A DNA stretch of 64,000 bases from Actinomadura rudentiformis. Lineage in GTDB: Bacteria > Actinomycetota > Actinomycetes > Streptosporangiales > Streptosporangiaceae. Position numbers and translations under genes: made by a program. This document shows, piece by piece, positions 53,978 to 63,672 of the stretch; position 1 is the first letter of the stretch, and each line of letters starts with the position of its first letter. The stretch is from assembly GCF_008923185.1 (NCBI RefSeq), contig NZ_WBMT01000001.1, positions 124,001 through 188,000 on the forward strand, in the 5' to 3' direction. The notes below the pieces were generated by a model. The model had not been told where the DNA came from. It saw only the letters and a program-made list of their open reading frames with translations, and ran no database searches.

Positions 53978-54227
53978 CGTGACAACGGACAGGGCCAGGG
54001 CGACTCGAAGTCCGAGGCCGCCGTCGCCGTCCAGCGGCTCGTCGCCCTGACGATCACCGCAATGCACCCCACGCACCAGACCTGACACGGTCGTACTGGC
54101 CGACCCAGGCTTTTCGCCGTACGGGCGGTGAGGGACTGGCTCCATCAGCGGAGTGGTACGACCTTGCCGGGCGGCTGATCGGGTCCTTTCTAGTCCTTGT
54201 GCCGTCCGGCTACGGCGATGAGCTCCT

Positions 54228-54827
54228 TCACGAAGTCGCGCCATCGCCATGCGTCGCCGCCGCGCCTCCCTGTTGGCGGCTGCGGTAGGCGGCGGTCTTG
54301 GCGCGGGCGGTGCAGGAGGCGCTGCAGTAGCGGCGTGAGCCGTTGCGGGTCAGGTCGATGTAGACCGCCTCACACTGGTGCGCTTGGCATTCGCCGAACC
54401 GTTCCGGACCGTAGCCGTCCACGATCAGGGCGAGGGCGGCGGCGAACTCTCCGCCGAGGGCGTCGACCTCGGTCCCGCCTTGGCCGTGAAAGTGCAGATG
54501 GAAGGGCTGGTCAACGTCCTCGACCAGGTACGGCTGCGCGCTGTATCTGCGGATCAGCGCGTTGATGTGCTGGGCCCTGGCCGCCGGGCTCCCGGCCAGC
54601 AGCGCCTCCCGCAGCTCGCCGGCCAGCGCGGCCAGGCTCCGTCCGGCGTCCGGAGTGGCCCGCAGGGCGGCGCTGTGGCGCTGGCTGAGGCTCTCGGCGA
54701 AGGCCGACGTCAGAGCATCACCGTCGAGCGGATCCGTCCTGGCCCCGCCTCGCCATTGCGCGGTGGCCAGGTTCACCAGGTGGGCGATGAGCGGCGCCTG
54801 CCGAGTGACGTTACAGGCTATCTCCAC
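54228..54827 (-). CDS. CGNR zinc-finger regulator
   Basis: This 199-residue protein has an N-terminal stress-response ABATE-like domain (about 1-140; VNLATAQWRGGA) and a C-terminal zinc finger (about 150-190; FGECQAHQCEAVYID and RRYCSASCTARAKTAAYR). The four Cys (GEC, HQC, YC, SC) form the CGNR-type knuckle. Such proteins are transcriptional regulators of nearby transport genes. It is divergent from the MFS gene, 65 bases apart. Confidence 0.88.
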   Translation of the reverse strand: MEIACNVTRQAPLIAHLVNLATAQWRGGARTDPLDGDALTSAFAESLSQRHSAALRATPDAGRSLAALAGELREALLAGSPAARAQHINALIRRYSAQPYLVEDVDQPFHLHFHGQGGTEVDALGGEFAAALALIVDGYGPERFGECQAHQCEAVYIDLTRNGSRRYCSASCTARAKTAAYRSRQQGGAAATHGDGATS

Positions 54828-54851
54828 TTGACTAGTAACTCCCCTTCTGTG

Positions 54852-54870
54852 TGTTATAGGCGTAATAAGT
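54852..54870. promoter_or_regulatory. Operator-like motif between CGNR and MFS genes
   Basis: TGTTATAGGCGTAATAAGT shares TGTTA-GGCG-ATAA with the complement of the site at 53351. It may be bound by the same regulator. Confidence 0.4.
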
Positions 54871-54892
54871 TTAGAGAGTAACGGAGAAGCGG

Positions 54893-56137
54893 GTGTTCCA
54901 GACCTACCGCCGCCTGTTGAGTCATCGCGGCGCCCCGTCCCTGCTCATTGCCGGGACGGTCACGAGGTTGAGCACTCCGGCTCTGAGCCTTGCGCTGCTG
55001 CTGGCGGTCCTCGACCGGTTCGGCTCGTACTCCACCGCTGGTCTCGTGCTCACCGGTCACGCCCTGGCGCTCGCCCTGTGCGCGCCGTTCGGCGGGCGGA
55101 TGGCTGACCGGCTCGGCGGGAGGCGGGCGCTGACGTGGTACCTGCCAGGTCACGCGCTTGCCTACGCTCTGCTTCTCTCCGTCCAGCAGGCTCCGCCGAC
55201 AGCAGTGGTCGGGGCGGCGGTCCTTCTCGGTGCCACCACGCCACCCGTCTCAGCCATCATCAGAGGTGCCTGGCCGCAACTCGTGCCCGCAGGCTCCCTA
55301 CCGGCCGCGTACGCAGTGGACAACGCCGTCAACGAGTTGATGTTCATCGTCGGCCCGCTCCTGGTGCCCCTCCTGCTGTTGGCGTTGCCTGCTTTCGGCG
55401 TGGTGGTCGTGTCCGGGGGAGCGCTCCTCCTCGGCGCAGCGCTGTTGCTGGCGTCCAGGACGGTACGCCACGTACCGCCGCCTTGCGGCTCGCAGTCAGT
55501 AGCCGAGTCACGCCTCAAGCGCATCGCCGGACCGCTCACCCAGCGCTCGACCCTCCTGCTTCTGACCCTCGCGAGCCTCGGGACCTTCTCCTTCGGCTGC
55601 CTGCGCATCGGCACGGTCGCCTCGTCCGATGCGTTCGGCGCCGCAGCGTCGGCAGGCGTACTGATGGGCTTGCTCTCGGCCGGGGCCCTCGGCGGAACAC
55701 TGGCCTTCGGGGCACATGGCCGGACGCAGAACGTCAGGGTCTGGCTGATCACACTGTCCGTCGCCGAGGCGGCCAGCCTGCTCGCCGGGGCCTTTGCCCC
55801 CGGCTACTTGCCGCTGGCCGTGCTGATCTTGGTGACGGGTCTGGTGACCGGGGCCCGTGACGCCATGCACCCCGTTCTGCTCGCCGAGCACGCCCCCGCG
55901 CCGTACCGCACAGAGGTGTTCGCATGGCTCAACACGTTCATGTGGACCGGCTACAGCGTGGGCACCGCCGTCGCAGGCCAACTCACGAAACCAGGCGCCG
56001 ACGGGACCCCGGCTTTCATCGCCGCAGCGGCAGCCGCACTGCTCGCCGCCATCCTTGCCACCGCATTGCGACCCCGACCGCCGGCGAGTTCCTCACCGAT
56101 GCCCATGGCCACAGCTGAATGCGATCCCACTCATTGA
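54893..56137 (+). CDS. MFS transporter
   Basis: This 414-residue protein has about 12 membrane helices and the loop 2-3 motif GGRMADRLGGRRALTW. The pattern (SLLIAGTVTRLS start, GGTLAFGA in the centre) is that of the actinobacterial drug-efflux-type MFS group. The substrate is unknown. GTG 54893 is the start; CGGAG lies upstream. It is divergent from the CGNR regulator, which probably controls it. Confidence 0.88.
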   Translation: MFQTYRRLLSHRGAPSLLIAGTVTRLSTPALSLALLLAVLDRFGSYSTAGLVLTGHALALALCAPFGGRMADRLGGRRALTWYLPGHALAYALLLSVQQAPPTAVVGAAVLLGATTPPVSAIIRGAWPQLVPAGSLPAAYAVDNAVNELMFIVGPLLVPLLLLALPAFGVVVVSGGALLLGAALLLASRTVRHVPPPCGSQSVAESRLKRIAGPLTQRSTLLLLTLASLGTFSFGCLRIGTVASSDAFGAAASAGVLMGLLSAGALGGTLAFGAHGRTQNVRVWLITLSVAEAASLLAGAFAPGYLPLAVLILVTGLVTGARDAMHPVLLAEHAPAPYRTEVFAWLNTFMWTGYSVGTAVAGQLTKPGADGTPAFIAAAAAALLAAILATALRPRPPASSSPMPMATAECDPTH

Positions 56138-56222
56138 GGCTTCGTTTGGCTAACGGCGCGCTCTGCGACAGTCATAGCCGCTAGCGCCCTACGACCTGGT
56201 TGCTCAGTCCTCGTTTGGGGTG

Positions 56223-58781
56223 TCAGCGTGCGCAGGCTGCTCCATTCAGGGTGAACAGGTCGGGCGCGGGGTTGGCGCCGAGGGGGTTGGTGCCGGTGAA
56301 GCCGAAGGTGACGGTCTGCCCGGGCGGGATCTTCTTGTTGTAGGACCGGTTCTTGGCGACGACCGTCGCGCCGTCCTGCGACACGGTGGCGTTCCAGGTG
56401 TTGCCCGCCTTCTGCCCGCCGAGGAACGACCACTTCAGTGCCCATCCGTTGATCGCCGTGGTCCCGGTGTTGCGGACGGTGACCTGGGCGGTGAAACCGG
56501 ACGCCCACGAGCCGTGCACGGTGTATGCGACCTTGCACTGGCCCGGTGCGGGCGCCGAACCGTCACCCTGGTCGGCGGCGAACGCCGAAGCCCATGCCAG
56601 CGGGGCGTTCCAGTTGATGGTCAGCTCGTTGGTCGCCCACGACTCGATGTCGTCGATGTAGCAGAACTGCGGCTTGCAGCCTCGCAGCTTGGCCTGGGCG
56701 ACCGGGTCCTGGATGGAGGAGTTGGGGCCGCCCGCGACGGTGCCGGCGGGCGGGTTGGGCAGATCCGGATTGAGCTGGCGGGCGTACCAGCGGCTGTGCT
56801 GGTTGCGCGAATGCACCTCACCGTAACCCGTCACATAGGAGATGTTGAGGGCGTTACGGCCGAACAGGTAATCCATGCCCTGGAGCGCGCCGTCGCGGTA
56901 CTTCTCCGCACCTGAGATGTCATAGGCGGCGCCGAGCACGACGATGTTGTTGAGCACCTGGCTGTTGGAACCCCACTCGTAGGTGTCGGGGTTGTACGGC
57001 GAGCCGTAGGCGAAGCCGTCGATGATGCCGAGGTATTTGTCGCCGGCGGCCAATACCGACCTGCGTACGGCGTCGCGGCCGGGCAGGGCGTTGGGGACGG
57101 TCGCCAGGTCGAGTCGGCCGAGCGCCGCCACCGAACCCCAGTTGAACCCGCGCTCGGCGAAGACGTCGTCGGTGTGCAGCGGTGAGTCCAGCACGTACTC
57201 CCGGAATTCGGTCTCTCCGGTGGTGATGTAGAGCTCGGCGGCCGCCCAGTAGAACTCGTCGGTGACGTTGTCGTCGGAGTAGGTGCCGCCGCCGTTGCCG
57301 TCGTTCGGCGAGGCGTAGACGGCGGGGTTGGCCTTGGCCGCCTTCCACGCCTTGCGTGCCGCGTCGAGGTTGGTCGCTGCGTAGCGGGCGTCGTACGGGG
57401 CGAACACGCGCGCCGCCTGCGCGGCCGTGGCCGCCAGGTTCAAGGTGGCGGCAGTGGACACCGGATGCAGCTCGCGCTTCTGCGGGTCGAGATGGGGGAG
57501 CAGCGGCAGGCCCGTCCAGTTCTCGTCGTGGATCTTGTGGTGGACCATGCCGTCCGGGCGTTGCATCTTCAGCAGGAAGCTCTGCTCCCAGCGCGCCTCG
57601 TTCAGGACGTCGGGCACCCGGTCGGAGCTCTCAGGGATCTCCAGCCCGGGGATCGGCCGGGCCGTCGGGGCGTTCTTGGTCCGCTCGAACGCGCTCATGA
57701 CCTGGGCGACGGAGATGCCGCCGTTGACGACGTACTTGCCGTGGTCGCCCGCGTCGTACCAGCCGCCGGAGACGTCGAGGGTGTAGTCGCAGACGCCGGG
57801 CTGGCAGGGCACCTCGGTGTCGCCCTGGTTCGGGCTCACCCCGACGTGGCCGGCGGGCCTGCCGTATCCGGGCCGCAGGCCGTCGTCGATGGCGAGGCCG
57901 CTGCGCTGGGTGTAGTAGAACTTCAGCGCGTCGGCCTTCAGCCGTTCGTACGCCGTGGCGGAGATGTCGAACGGGCGGCTGGTCTCACCGTCGGCGGTCA
58001 GCGTGAAGCCGGTGCCGGCGGTGGTGTACGAGCCGAAGTCGATGCTGTGGACGTTCTGTCCCGAGGAGGCGTCCAGACCTCGCGGCTTGGTGGTGCCTTC
58101 GGCGACGACGGCGCCGCCGCGCTCCAGCTTCCAGGGAAGGGCCGTCTCCGAAGTGGTCACGACGGTGGCGTTCTTGGGGCCCTTCGGCAGGTAGGCGACC
58201 TGGTTGACGCGCACGCGGGGACCGGTGTCGGGCTTGTAGACGTCCGGCTCCGCGCCTCCCTTGAGCGACACGTCGTCCAGGCAGAAGCGCCACGCGGTCG
58301 CGCTGCCGCCGAGTTGGAAGGCGACCTGCGCGTTGGGGATGTCCACTGGTGAGGTGAAGGTATAGGTGTAGGTGTTGCCTGAGACGCTGAGCTCCGGGTT
58401 GGCCGCCAGGTACTGCGTCCACGGATCGACCGGAAGCTGGATCAGCGCCTTGGCGGTCTTGGCCGGGGTGCCCGTGGCGAAGAACTTGAACGCGTAGGTC
58501 TCGTCCTTGACGAGCGGGATGCCGTCGAGCCCGATGATGGCGTCCCAGGGGTTGACCGTTCCGGCGGGGACGTCGGAGCACAGCCGCCCGCTGGAGATGT
58601 CGAACGCCAGGTTGGCTGTGTGCCACCAGGGCTCCGCGGTGGTGTCGAACGTGCCGTTGCGGATCTGTTCCGGCTCATCGGCCCTGGCCGCCGCCGGGGT
58701 GACGCACGTCGCCGCCAGCGCGGCGACCGCGATCAGTACCAGCCGTCTTCCCATCACGCTCTGTCCCAGTCGTCTTCTCAC
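56223..58781 (-). CDS. Secreted CBM4-GH9-CBM2 cellulase
   Basis: This 852-residue enzyme has a signal peptide (about 1-34), a CBM4-like domain (about 37-165), an Ig-like domain (about 175-265), a GH9 catalytic domain (about 270-735; catalytic Asp in [13 protein letters not shown], acid Glu in [17 protein letters not shown]) and a C-terminal CBM2 (about 750-852; [19 protein letters not shown]). It cleaves cellulose, likely processively. GTG 58781 is chosen because GAGGAG lies 4 bases upstream; ATG 58754 is an alternative. An exact CebR-type operator is about 25 bases upstream. Confidence 0.94.
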   Translation of the reverse strand: MRRRLGQSVMGRRLVLIAVAALAATCVTPAAARADEPEQIRNGTFDTTAEPWWHTANLAFDISSGRLCSDVPAGTVNPWDAIIGLDGIPLVKDETYAFKFFATGTPAKTAKALIQLPVDPWTQYLAANPELSVSGNTYTYTFTSPVDIPNAQVAFQLGGSATAWRFCLDDVSLKGGAEPDVYKPDTGPRVRVNQVAYLPKGPKNATVVTTSETALPWKLERGGAVVAEGTTKPRGLDASSGQNVHSIDFGSYTTAGTGFTLTADGETSRPFDISATAYERLKADALKFYYTQRSGLAIDDGLRPGYGRPAGHVGVSPNQGDTEVPCQPGVCDYTLDVSGGWYDAGDHGKYVVNGGISVAQVMSAFERTKNAPTARPIPGLEIPESSDRVPDVLNEARWEQSFLLKMQRPDGMVHHKIHDENWTGLPLLPHLDPQKRELHPVSTAATLNLAATAAQAARVFAPYDARYAATNLDAARKAWKAAKANPAVYASPNDGNGGGTYSDDNVTDEFYWAAAELYITTGETEFREYVLDSPLHTDDVFAERGFNWGSVAALGRLDLATVPNALPGRDAVRRSVLAAGDKYLGIIDGFAYGSPYNPDTYEWGSNSQVLNNIVVLGAAYDISGAEKYRDGALQGMDYLFGRNALNISYVTGYGEVHSRNQHSRWYARQLNPDLPNPPAGTVAGGPNSSIQDPVAQAKLRGCKPQFCYIDDIESWATNELTINWNAPLAWASAFAADQGDGSAPAPGQCKVAYTVHGSWASGFTAQVTVRNTGTTAINGWALKWSFLGGQKAGNTWNATVSQDGATVVAKNRSYNKKIPPGQTVTFGFTGTNPLGANPAPDLFTLNGAACAR

Positions 58782-58805
58782 GGCGCTCCTCGCGGGCCGT
58801 CGAAG

Positions 58806-58819
58806 TGGGAGCGCTCCCA
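58806..58819. promoter_or_regulatory. CebR/CelR-type operator upstream of GH9
   Basis: TGGGAGCGCTCCCA is an exact copy of the 14-base palindrome bound by CebR/CelR (LacI family), which represses cellulase genes until cello-oligosaccharides are present. It is 25-38 bases before the GTG start. Confidence 0.85.
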
Positions 58820-58933
58820 CCTGGTTCGGGCGCCCCAATGGTCACCCGCTGTCCGAACGCCGTCAAGACCCGGTGCACGCGGACCGCCCTGGCCTGCGCG
58901 CCGCCCGTGAAAACTTTCATCGTCCGCGAGCCC

Positions 58934-58972
58934 GGCTGTGGTGGCCCGCCTTGGCGGCGTACCACCACAGCC
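58934..58972. terminator. Terminator hairpin after secY
   Basis: Perfect 11-base arms (58934-58944 and 58962-58972) with a 17-base loop, 25 bases past the minus-strand secY stop. Confidence 0.6.
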
Positions 58973-58997
58973 ATGGAATTCGGCTCTGGAGAAGGCC

Positions 58998-60305
58998 CTA
59001 ACGGAGAAAGCCTTCGTAATTGCGTTGCTGGAGTTGGGCGTCGATGTGCTTGAGCGTGTCGATCGCGACGCCCACGACGATGAGGATGCTCGTTCCCCCG
59101 AAGGGGAACTCGTTACCGACCTCCAGCAGCGCGAGCGCGACCATCGGGATCAGTGAAACAAGGCCGAGGTAGAGCGAGCCCGGGGTCGTGATGCGGGTCA
59201 GGACGTGGTCGAGATATTCGGCGGTAGGACGGCCTGGGCGGATGCCGGGAACGAAGCCGCCGTACTTCTTCATGTTGTCGGCCACCTCGGCCGGGTTGAA
59301 CGTGATCGCGACGTAGAAGAACGTGAAGAAGACGGTGAGACCGAAGAAGGCGGCCATGTTCCAGGGGTCGGTCTGCTGGGTGTAGGGAGCGATCTCGCGC
59401 AGGAGCTTGCTCTCCGGCCAGAGTTCGGTCGCGAGTATCGGCAGATAGAGCAGCGACGAGGCGAAGATGACGGGGATGATGCCCGCCTGGTTGACCTTGA
59501 GAGGGATGTAGGTGGCGGTGCCGCCGTACATGCGGCGTCCCACCATGCGCTTGGCGTACTGGACCGGGATGCGGCGCTGGGCCTGCTCGACGAAGACGAC
59601 GCCCGCCATGATGGCGAGGCCGACCAGGATCACCAGGGCGAAGGTGAAGCCGTTCTTGGCCTGCAGGATGCCCCAGAGCTGACCGGGGAAGACCGCCACG
59701 ACCTGGGTGAAGATGAGGATCGACATGCCGTTGCCGATGCCGCGTTCGGTGATCAGCTCACCCAGCCACATGACCACCGCGGTCCCGGCCACCATGCAGA
59801 TGACCATGGTGATGACGGGGAACGGGGTCTTGTCGTAGAGGATGTCCTCGCTCCCGGAAACGTTCTGGAAAAGGCGGCCGGTCGCCGCCATCGCCACCAC
59901 GCTCGCGCCCTGCAGGACGGCGAGCGCGACGGTGAGATAGCGGGTGTACTGCGTGATCTTGGTGGTGCCGGACTGGCCCTCCTTACGGAGGGCCTCCAGG
60001 CGCGGGATCACGACGGTCAGCAGCTGCAGGATGATGCTCGCGGTGATGTACGGGAAGACGCCGAGCGCGAAGACCGAGAGCTTGAGCAGCGCGCCGCCGC
60101 TGAAGAGGTCGAGCATGCCGAACAGGCGGCTGTTCTGCTCCGCGGCGTCGGCCGCGGCCTTCAGCGCGGGCACGTTCACATTCGGGGTCGGCAGGCTCTG
60201 GCCCAGCCGGAAGATCACGACGATCAGCAGGGTGAACAGAATCTTCTTACGGAGTTCGGGCGTGCGAAACGCCAGGGTGAAGCGAGAGATGGCAAGCCTC
60301 CACAC
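58998..60305 (-). CDS. secY: SecY protein-translocase subunit (outside the ribosomal operon)
   Basis: This 435-residue protein has ten membrane helices and the SecY landmarks: plug/helix 2 area, LFSGGALLKLSVFALGVFPY, ASIILQLL, QYTRYLTVALAVLQG, GNGMSILIF, YIPLKVNQAGIIPVIFASS, FYVAITFNPAEVADNMKKYG and GFVPGIRPG. Length is normal. The usual neighbours (rplO, adk, map) are absent on both sides. GTG 60305 precedes TPELRKK and is the only in-frame start; a GGAGG actually lies after it. An upstream small membrane-protein gene is 35 bases away. Confidence 0.9.
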   Translation of the reverse strand: MWRLAISRFTLAFRTPELRKKILFTLLIVVIFRLGQSLPTPNVNVPALKAAADAAEQNSRLFGMLDLFSGGALLKLSVFALGVFPYITASIILQLLTVVIPRLEALRKEGQSGTTKITQYTRYLTVALAVLQGASVVAMAATGRLFQNVSGSEDILYDKTPFPVITMVICMVAGTAVVMWLGELITERGIGNGMSILIFTQVVAVFPGQLWGILQAKNGFTFALVILVGLAIMAGVVFVEQAQRRIPVQYAKRMVGRRMYGGTATYIPLKVNQAGIIPVIFASSLLYLPILATELWPESKLLREIAPYTQQTDPWNMAAFFGLTVFFTFFYVAITFNPAEVADNMKKYGGFVPGIRPGRPTAEYLDHVLTRITTPGSLYLGLVSLIPMVALALLEVGNEFPFGGTSILIVVGVAIDTLKHIDAQLQQRNYEGFLR

Positions 60306-60340
60306 GGGTAACGCCGCAGCGCCCGGTGGGGACGCCGCGG

Positions 60341-60838
60341 TCAGGAAATGAGAGCCTCGAAAACCCGTGCTGGAGGCGGTCCGCGGACGTGGACGGTGGA
60401 ACGGGCGACTGCCGGAAGGGCCGACCCGCGTTCGGCCGCGGCCGGCATGGAGGTGCCGGCCACGCCTGGGGCGTGCGGCGGCCGGAGAACCGCGACGTCG
60501 TGGTGGTCGGACGCGATGGTCTTCTCGCAGGCGTGCGCCTGCGAGACCGCCCACCGGACGGCGTCGGCGCCACACGCGGTCTGCCACGCCTTCGCGGCGA
60601 CCCTGGTGCGATGCTCCGGGGTGACGGCCTTCGCCACGGACGTACGGGTGGTCACCGAGTTGGCGGCGGCGAGGGTACCCGTACGGAGGAGCTCGGCGAC
60701 GCCGGTCGTCCCGGGGAAGACCGAGATGGTGCCGGCGACTGCGAAGCCAAAGAACCCGGCCAGGAGCATCAGCACGCGCTGACGATGGACGACCTGGCCG
60801 CCCTCGCCCTCGCCTGAAGCCCGCCCGGATTCCGTCAT
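60341..60838 (-). CDS. Hypothetical single-pass membrane protein next to secY
   Basis: This 165-residue protein starts MTESGRASGEGEGGQVVHRQ, has one membrane helix (about 22-42; VLMLLAGFFGFAVAGTISVF) and an external Ala/Thr/His-rich region with two Cys (about 84 and 98; QTACGAD, AHACEKT). No family recognised. Codon third positions are GC-rich, which supports coding. It precedes secY by 35 bases and may be co-expressed with it. Confidence 0.55.
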   Translation of the reverse strand: MTESGRASGEGEGGQVVHRQRVLMLLAGFFGFAVAGTISVFPGTTGVAELLRTGTLAAANSVTTRTSVAKAVTPEHRTRVAAKAWQTACGADAVRWAVSQAHACEKTIASDHHDVAVLRPPHAPGVAGTSMPAAAERGSALPAVARSTVHVRGPPPARVFEALIS

Positions 60839-60969
60839 GGCCGGTCGTCTCACCCCGTGAACTCTGGAACGGGCTGAGAGCGCCGCGTTCAAGAGATCAC
60901 CATAAGCGGCACCGCCGGAACCGTCCACCGGATGGGCTCTTTATGGCGTGCCGCACTCCGCATGGCGGA

Positions 60970-62463
60970 TTAGAGGAATGGTGAGGGAGCGATTCCCACG
61001 CCGTCGATTCGACTCCACGCGCGCTCCTGTGCTGCGGTCATGGCCGGCCAGGAGACGTGGCCAAGCCGGGGCCGAATTCGTGTGTAGTACGAGGAGGGGC
61101 GGTATTCGGGGTCGTAGAAGCATCCGCCGCCGTAGGTGCTGTCAAACGTCCTGCAGGAACTCGCGATCGAGCGTGGGGTCGGCTTCCGCCCAGTACGCAC
61201 CCATTTGTCGAGGGCGGCGATGGAGTTGGCGTACTCGGAGACGCTCAGCTCGTCGTGCTCGGATTCTCTGGTGAACGTCTGGACGAGATGGCTGTCCTGG
61301 CCGGCGCCGTGGAGAGTGGCGCGGTAAGCGGCCTCGTGTTCCACGAAGACCGACGGGTCGTCGATCGCGTGCAGGGTGAGGACCGGGAGGGAGACGCGGC
61401 CGGTGAGGTCGCTGTCGTAGGAGAGGTCACGGAGTGCGGTGGGATCGGCCGAGAATCGCGCCGCACCGGCGTTGAGGGCCTTGTCGTCGCGTGAGCCCGT
61501 GTACCGCACGCCCTGGTTGCTGAACGGGTTACGGCCGCCGAGCCGTTTCCACACGATGTCTTGGAAGAGGAAGGTCGCGTACTGCAGGTGCGTCGGCAGC
61601 GAGCGCTCCGGGATGTTCGTGACGGCGGTGATGTCGTCCAGGTTGCGCTGTTGCAGGGGAGTCCGGTCGGCCGGGTCGGAGGCGATGCCGGTGCACTCTT
61701 GGAGGCGGGCGAGGACGTGCTCGGGGGTGATGGTGGAGTCCGAGGGCAGCCCTTGCCACAGCGGGTACTGCGGCTCCGTCGGGCGCGGGAGGTTTCGGCA
61801 GAAGTACTGGTAGACCACACGCAGATCCACGCGGTGGTTGTAGCCGCGGGAGCCACCGGCCAGCAGACCGCTGGTCAGCAGCACTCCGTCGTAGGCGCCG
61901 CGTTTCCTGCCGTAGGTCTCGGCGACCTTGGCGGCGACGTTGCCACCGAAGGACTGGCCGTGGAGGTAGGTACGGTCCGGCCGGCCGAAACGGCTGACGA
62001 ACAGGCGGCGCACGTTCTCCGTGTCGGTGGCGGCCATCCTGACGCCGTAGCCGCCGCGCCGGTACGAGGAGCCGGCCCAGGCATATCCCTCCGCGACCAT
62101 GACCGCCCACTCGGCCAGGTCTTCTGTGGTGGTGGAGGGATCGTAGGACACGGCGGGTCCGCCGTGGGCGTGGACGACGAGCGAGCGGTTCCAGTGCTTC
62201 GGGACGGCGATCGTGTAGTAGGCGCCGTTGGCGTCCTGGCCGGTGTAGCAGGTGGCCTTCCCGGCCAGGCTGGGCGGGCAGGTGGTCGCCTGTGGCTGCG
62301 TTGTGCTCGCGTGGCCGGGACCCACGGTCGCGAGCGAGCCCAGGAGCGTGGTCCCGAGCACGCCCAGGAGTGCAGTGGCCAGCGACGCACCGACCATCAC
62401 CTGACGACTTCGGCGATAACCAGGGAAGGGAGGACCAGGGAAAGACTGACCGGTCTTGTTCAA
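60970..62463 (-). CDS. Secreted alpha/beta hydrolase
   Basis: This 497-residue protein has a long N-terminus with a hydrophobic signal segment (about 20-50; VMVGASLATALLGVLGTTLL, HAST) and an alpha/beta hydrolase domain. Nucleophile Ser is in YLHGQSFGGNVAA, acid probably Asp in HAIDDPSVF, and His in ESEHDELSV. A cap region lies between. Likely an esterase; substrate unknown. It is the last gene of an operon that runs from the right edge, 43 bases behind the next hydrolase. Confidence 0.8.
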   Translation of the reverse strand: MNKTGQSFPGPPFPGYRRSRQVMVGASLATALLGVLGTTLLGSLATVGPGHASTTQPQATTCPPSLAGKATCYTGQDANGAYYTIAVPKHWNRSLVVHAHGGPAVSYDPSTTTEDLAEWAVMVAEGYAWAGSSYRRGGYGVRMAATDTENVRRLFVSRFGRPDRTYLHGQSFGGNVAAKVAETYGRKRGAYDGVLLTSGLLAGGSRGYNHRVDLRVVYQYFCRNLPRPTEPQYPLWQGLPSDSTITPEHVLARLQECTGIASDPADRTPLQQRNLDDITAVTNIPERSLPTHLQYATFLFQDIVWKRLGGRNPFSNQGVRYTGSRDDKALNAGAARFSADPTALRDLSYDSDLTGRVSLPVLTLHAIDDPSVFVEHEAAYRATLHGAGQDSHLVQTFTRESEHDELSVSEYANSIAALDKWVRTGRKPTPRSIASSCRTFDSTYGGGCFYDPEYRPSSYYTRIRPRLGHVSWPAMTAAQERAWSRIDGVGIAPSPFL

Positions 62464-62506
62464 GGAAGTGCCTTTCGTGGCGTACCTGGCTGGGCAGCTG
62501 GGGAGG

Positions 62507-63319
62507 TCAGGCGTTGCCGGCCAGCAGGTCGGCGAAGAAGTCGACGATCGGCGGTCTCGTCGCCGCGGCGTTGTGACCCGCTTTCGGGACCACGACCTTC
62601 CGGACCGCTGTGCCGTGCCGGGTCAGGCTCTCGGCCAGCCGGTCGAGCTCCTCCGGCCGGCTGTGGCCCGGGTGGCCCATGGCGGCGAGGTCGGCCCGCC
62701 CATCGTCGTCGCCGCCGATGACGAGCAGCACCGGCACCCGGGCGGCCGCGCCGGGGTCCACGGTGATTCCGAACCGCTGCCGGGTGTCGCCGATGCCTTC
62801 CGGCCAGGCGAGCGAGTGATCGAGCACGGTCACGCTGCCGGGTGCGCTGACCGCGACGGCGGCGACCCGGTCCGGGTGCAGGTAGAGGAAGCGGTGAGCG
62901 AACTGCCCACCACCGGAGTGCCCGCACAGCAGCACGGTGCCGACGTGGGCGTTCCACCTGAGCCGGACCTGCTCCAGGATGTCGAGCAACACCAGGTCGA
63001 ACCGGATGCCGTGGGCGTCGAGGAGCTTGTAGTCGTGCACGTCGTCCGGGTCGTCGATGCCGACCGGGAACAGCGGTGTCACGACGATGAGGTCGTGGCG
63101 TTCCGCGAAGGGAATGAACGCCTCCCGCAGTGCTCCGATGTTGCGGCCGGTGCCGTGCACGGCCACCATGACGGACAGCTCGGTCTCAGGGGTCCAGCCC
63201 GTGGGCACGTAGACGCAGTAACTGCAGCGCGGCTCGTTCGGTGCGACGAAGAAGGGTGTGCGTTTGGTCAGCAGCCGGCGGCCGGGGTGCGTGGCCGGCA
63301 GGTCTGCGACACGGATCAC
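62507..63319 (-). CDS. Cytoplasmic alpha/beta hydrolase
   Basis: This 270-residue protein has VMVAVHGTGRNIGALRE (oxyanion loop), nucleophile Ser in LCGHSGGGQFAHRF, acid candidate Asp in LVIGGDDDGRAD, and His in PKAGHNAAAT. No signal peptide. It resembles PHB-depolymerase- or esterase-like enzymes. Its start overlaps the stop of the DUF4387 gene (ATGA), so it belongs to the AtuA-like operon. Confidence 0.85.
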   Translation of the reverse strand: MIRVADLPATHPGRRLLTKRTPFFVAPNEPRCSYCVYVPTGWTPETELSVMVAVHGTGRNIGALREAFIPFAERHDLIVVTPLFPVGIDDPDDVHDYKLLDAHGIRFDLVLLDILEQVRLRWNAHVGTVLLCGHSGGGQFAHRFLYLHPDRVAAVAVSAPGSVTVLDHSLAWPEGIGDTRQRFGITVDPGAAARVPVLLVIGGDDDGRADLAAMGHPGHSRPEELDRLAESLTRHGTAVRKVVVPKAGHNAAATRPPIVDFFADLLAGNA

Positions 63320-63672
63320 GAGTTCTGCCCCCGAGGATTTTCTGGCCGGGGGACCGGCATGCGTGCGAGTGGGATGTGGTGCTGTCCCGCATGGACGTCA
63401 CGGTCCCGGAGCGAGCCCTGGCTGACCGGGCGGGGGAACGAGATCTTCACGACGTTGAGCGACGGGATCCGGAACATCTGGACCGTGCTCTCCTTGACGC
63501 GGTAGAGCTCGGCGATCACGCGCTCGTTCAGGAACGACTCGTCCGCGGCGATCCGGTAGCCCGCGGCGTCGCGCATGAAGAGTTCCATGGTCACCCAGAA
63601 CGGACCGGCGTTCTTGGAACGGACCTCGTGGGCGAGATCCGCGAGGGTGAGGGCGGCCGCGGTCTCAGGCAT
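63316..63672 (-). CDS. DUF4387 protein
   Basis: This 118-residue protein matches the DUF4387 layout: LADLAHEVRSKNAGPFWVTM, MRDAAGYRIAADESFLNERV, YRVKESTVQMFRIPSLNVVK and the DVHAGQHHIPLARM end. DUF4387 proteins almost always follow an AtuA-like (DUF1446) gene, as here. Their exact reaction is unknown; AtuA is tied to acyclic terpene (citronellol/geraniol) use and similar acyl-CoA chemistry. Overlaps both neighbours by a few bases. Confidence 0.85.
   Translation of the reverse strand: MPETAAALTLADLAHEVRSKNAGPFWVTMELFMRDAAGYRIAADESFLNERVIAELYRVKESTVQMFRIPSLNVVKISFPRPVSQGSLRDRDVHAGQHHIPLARMPVPRPENPRGQNS

Noticed and set aside
59205..60311. 368-codon plus-strand frame opposite secY
   Set aside because: Full SecY motif set is on the minus strand; the plus frame is very Glu/Asp/Arg-rich and has no signature.
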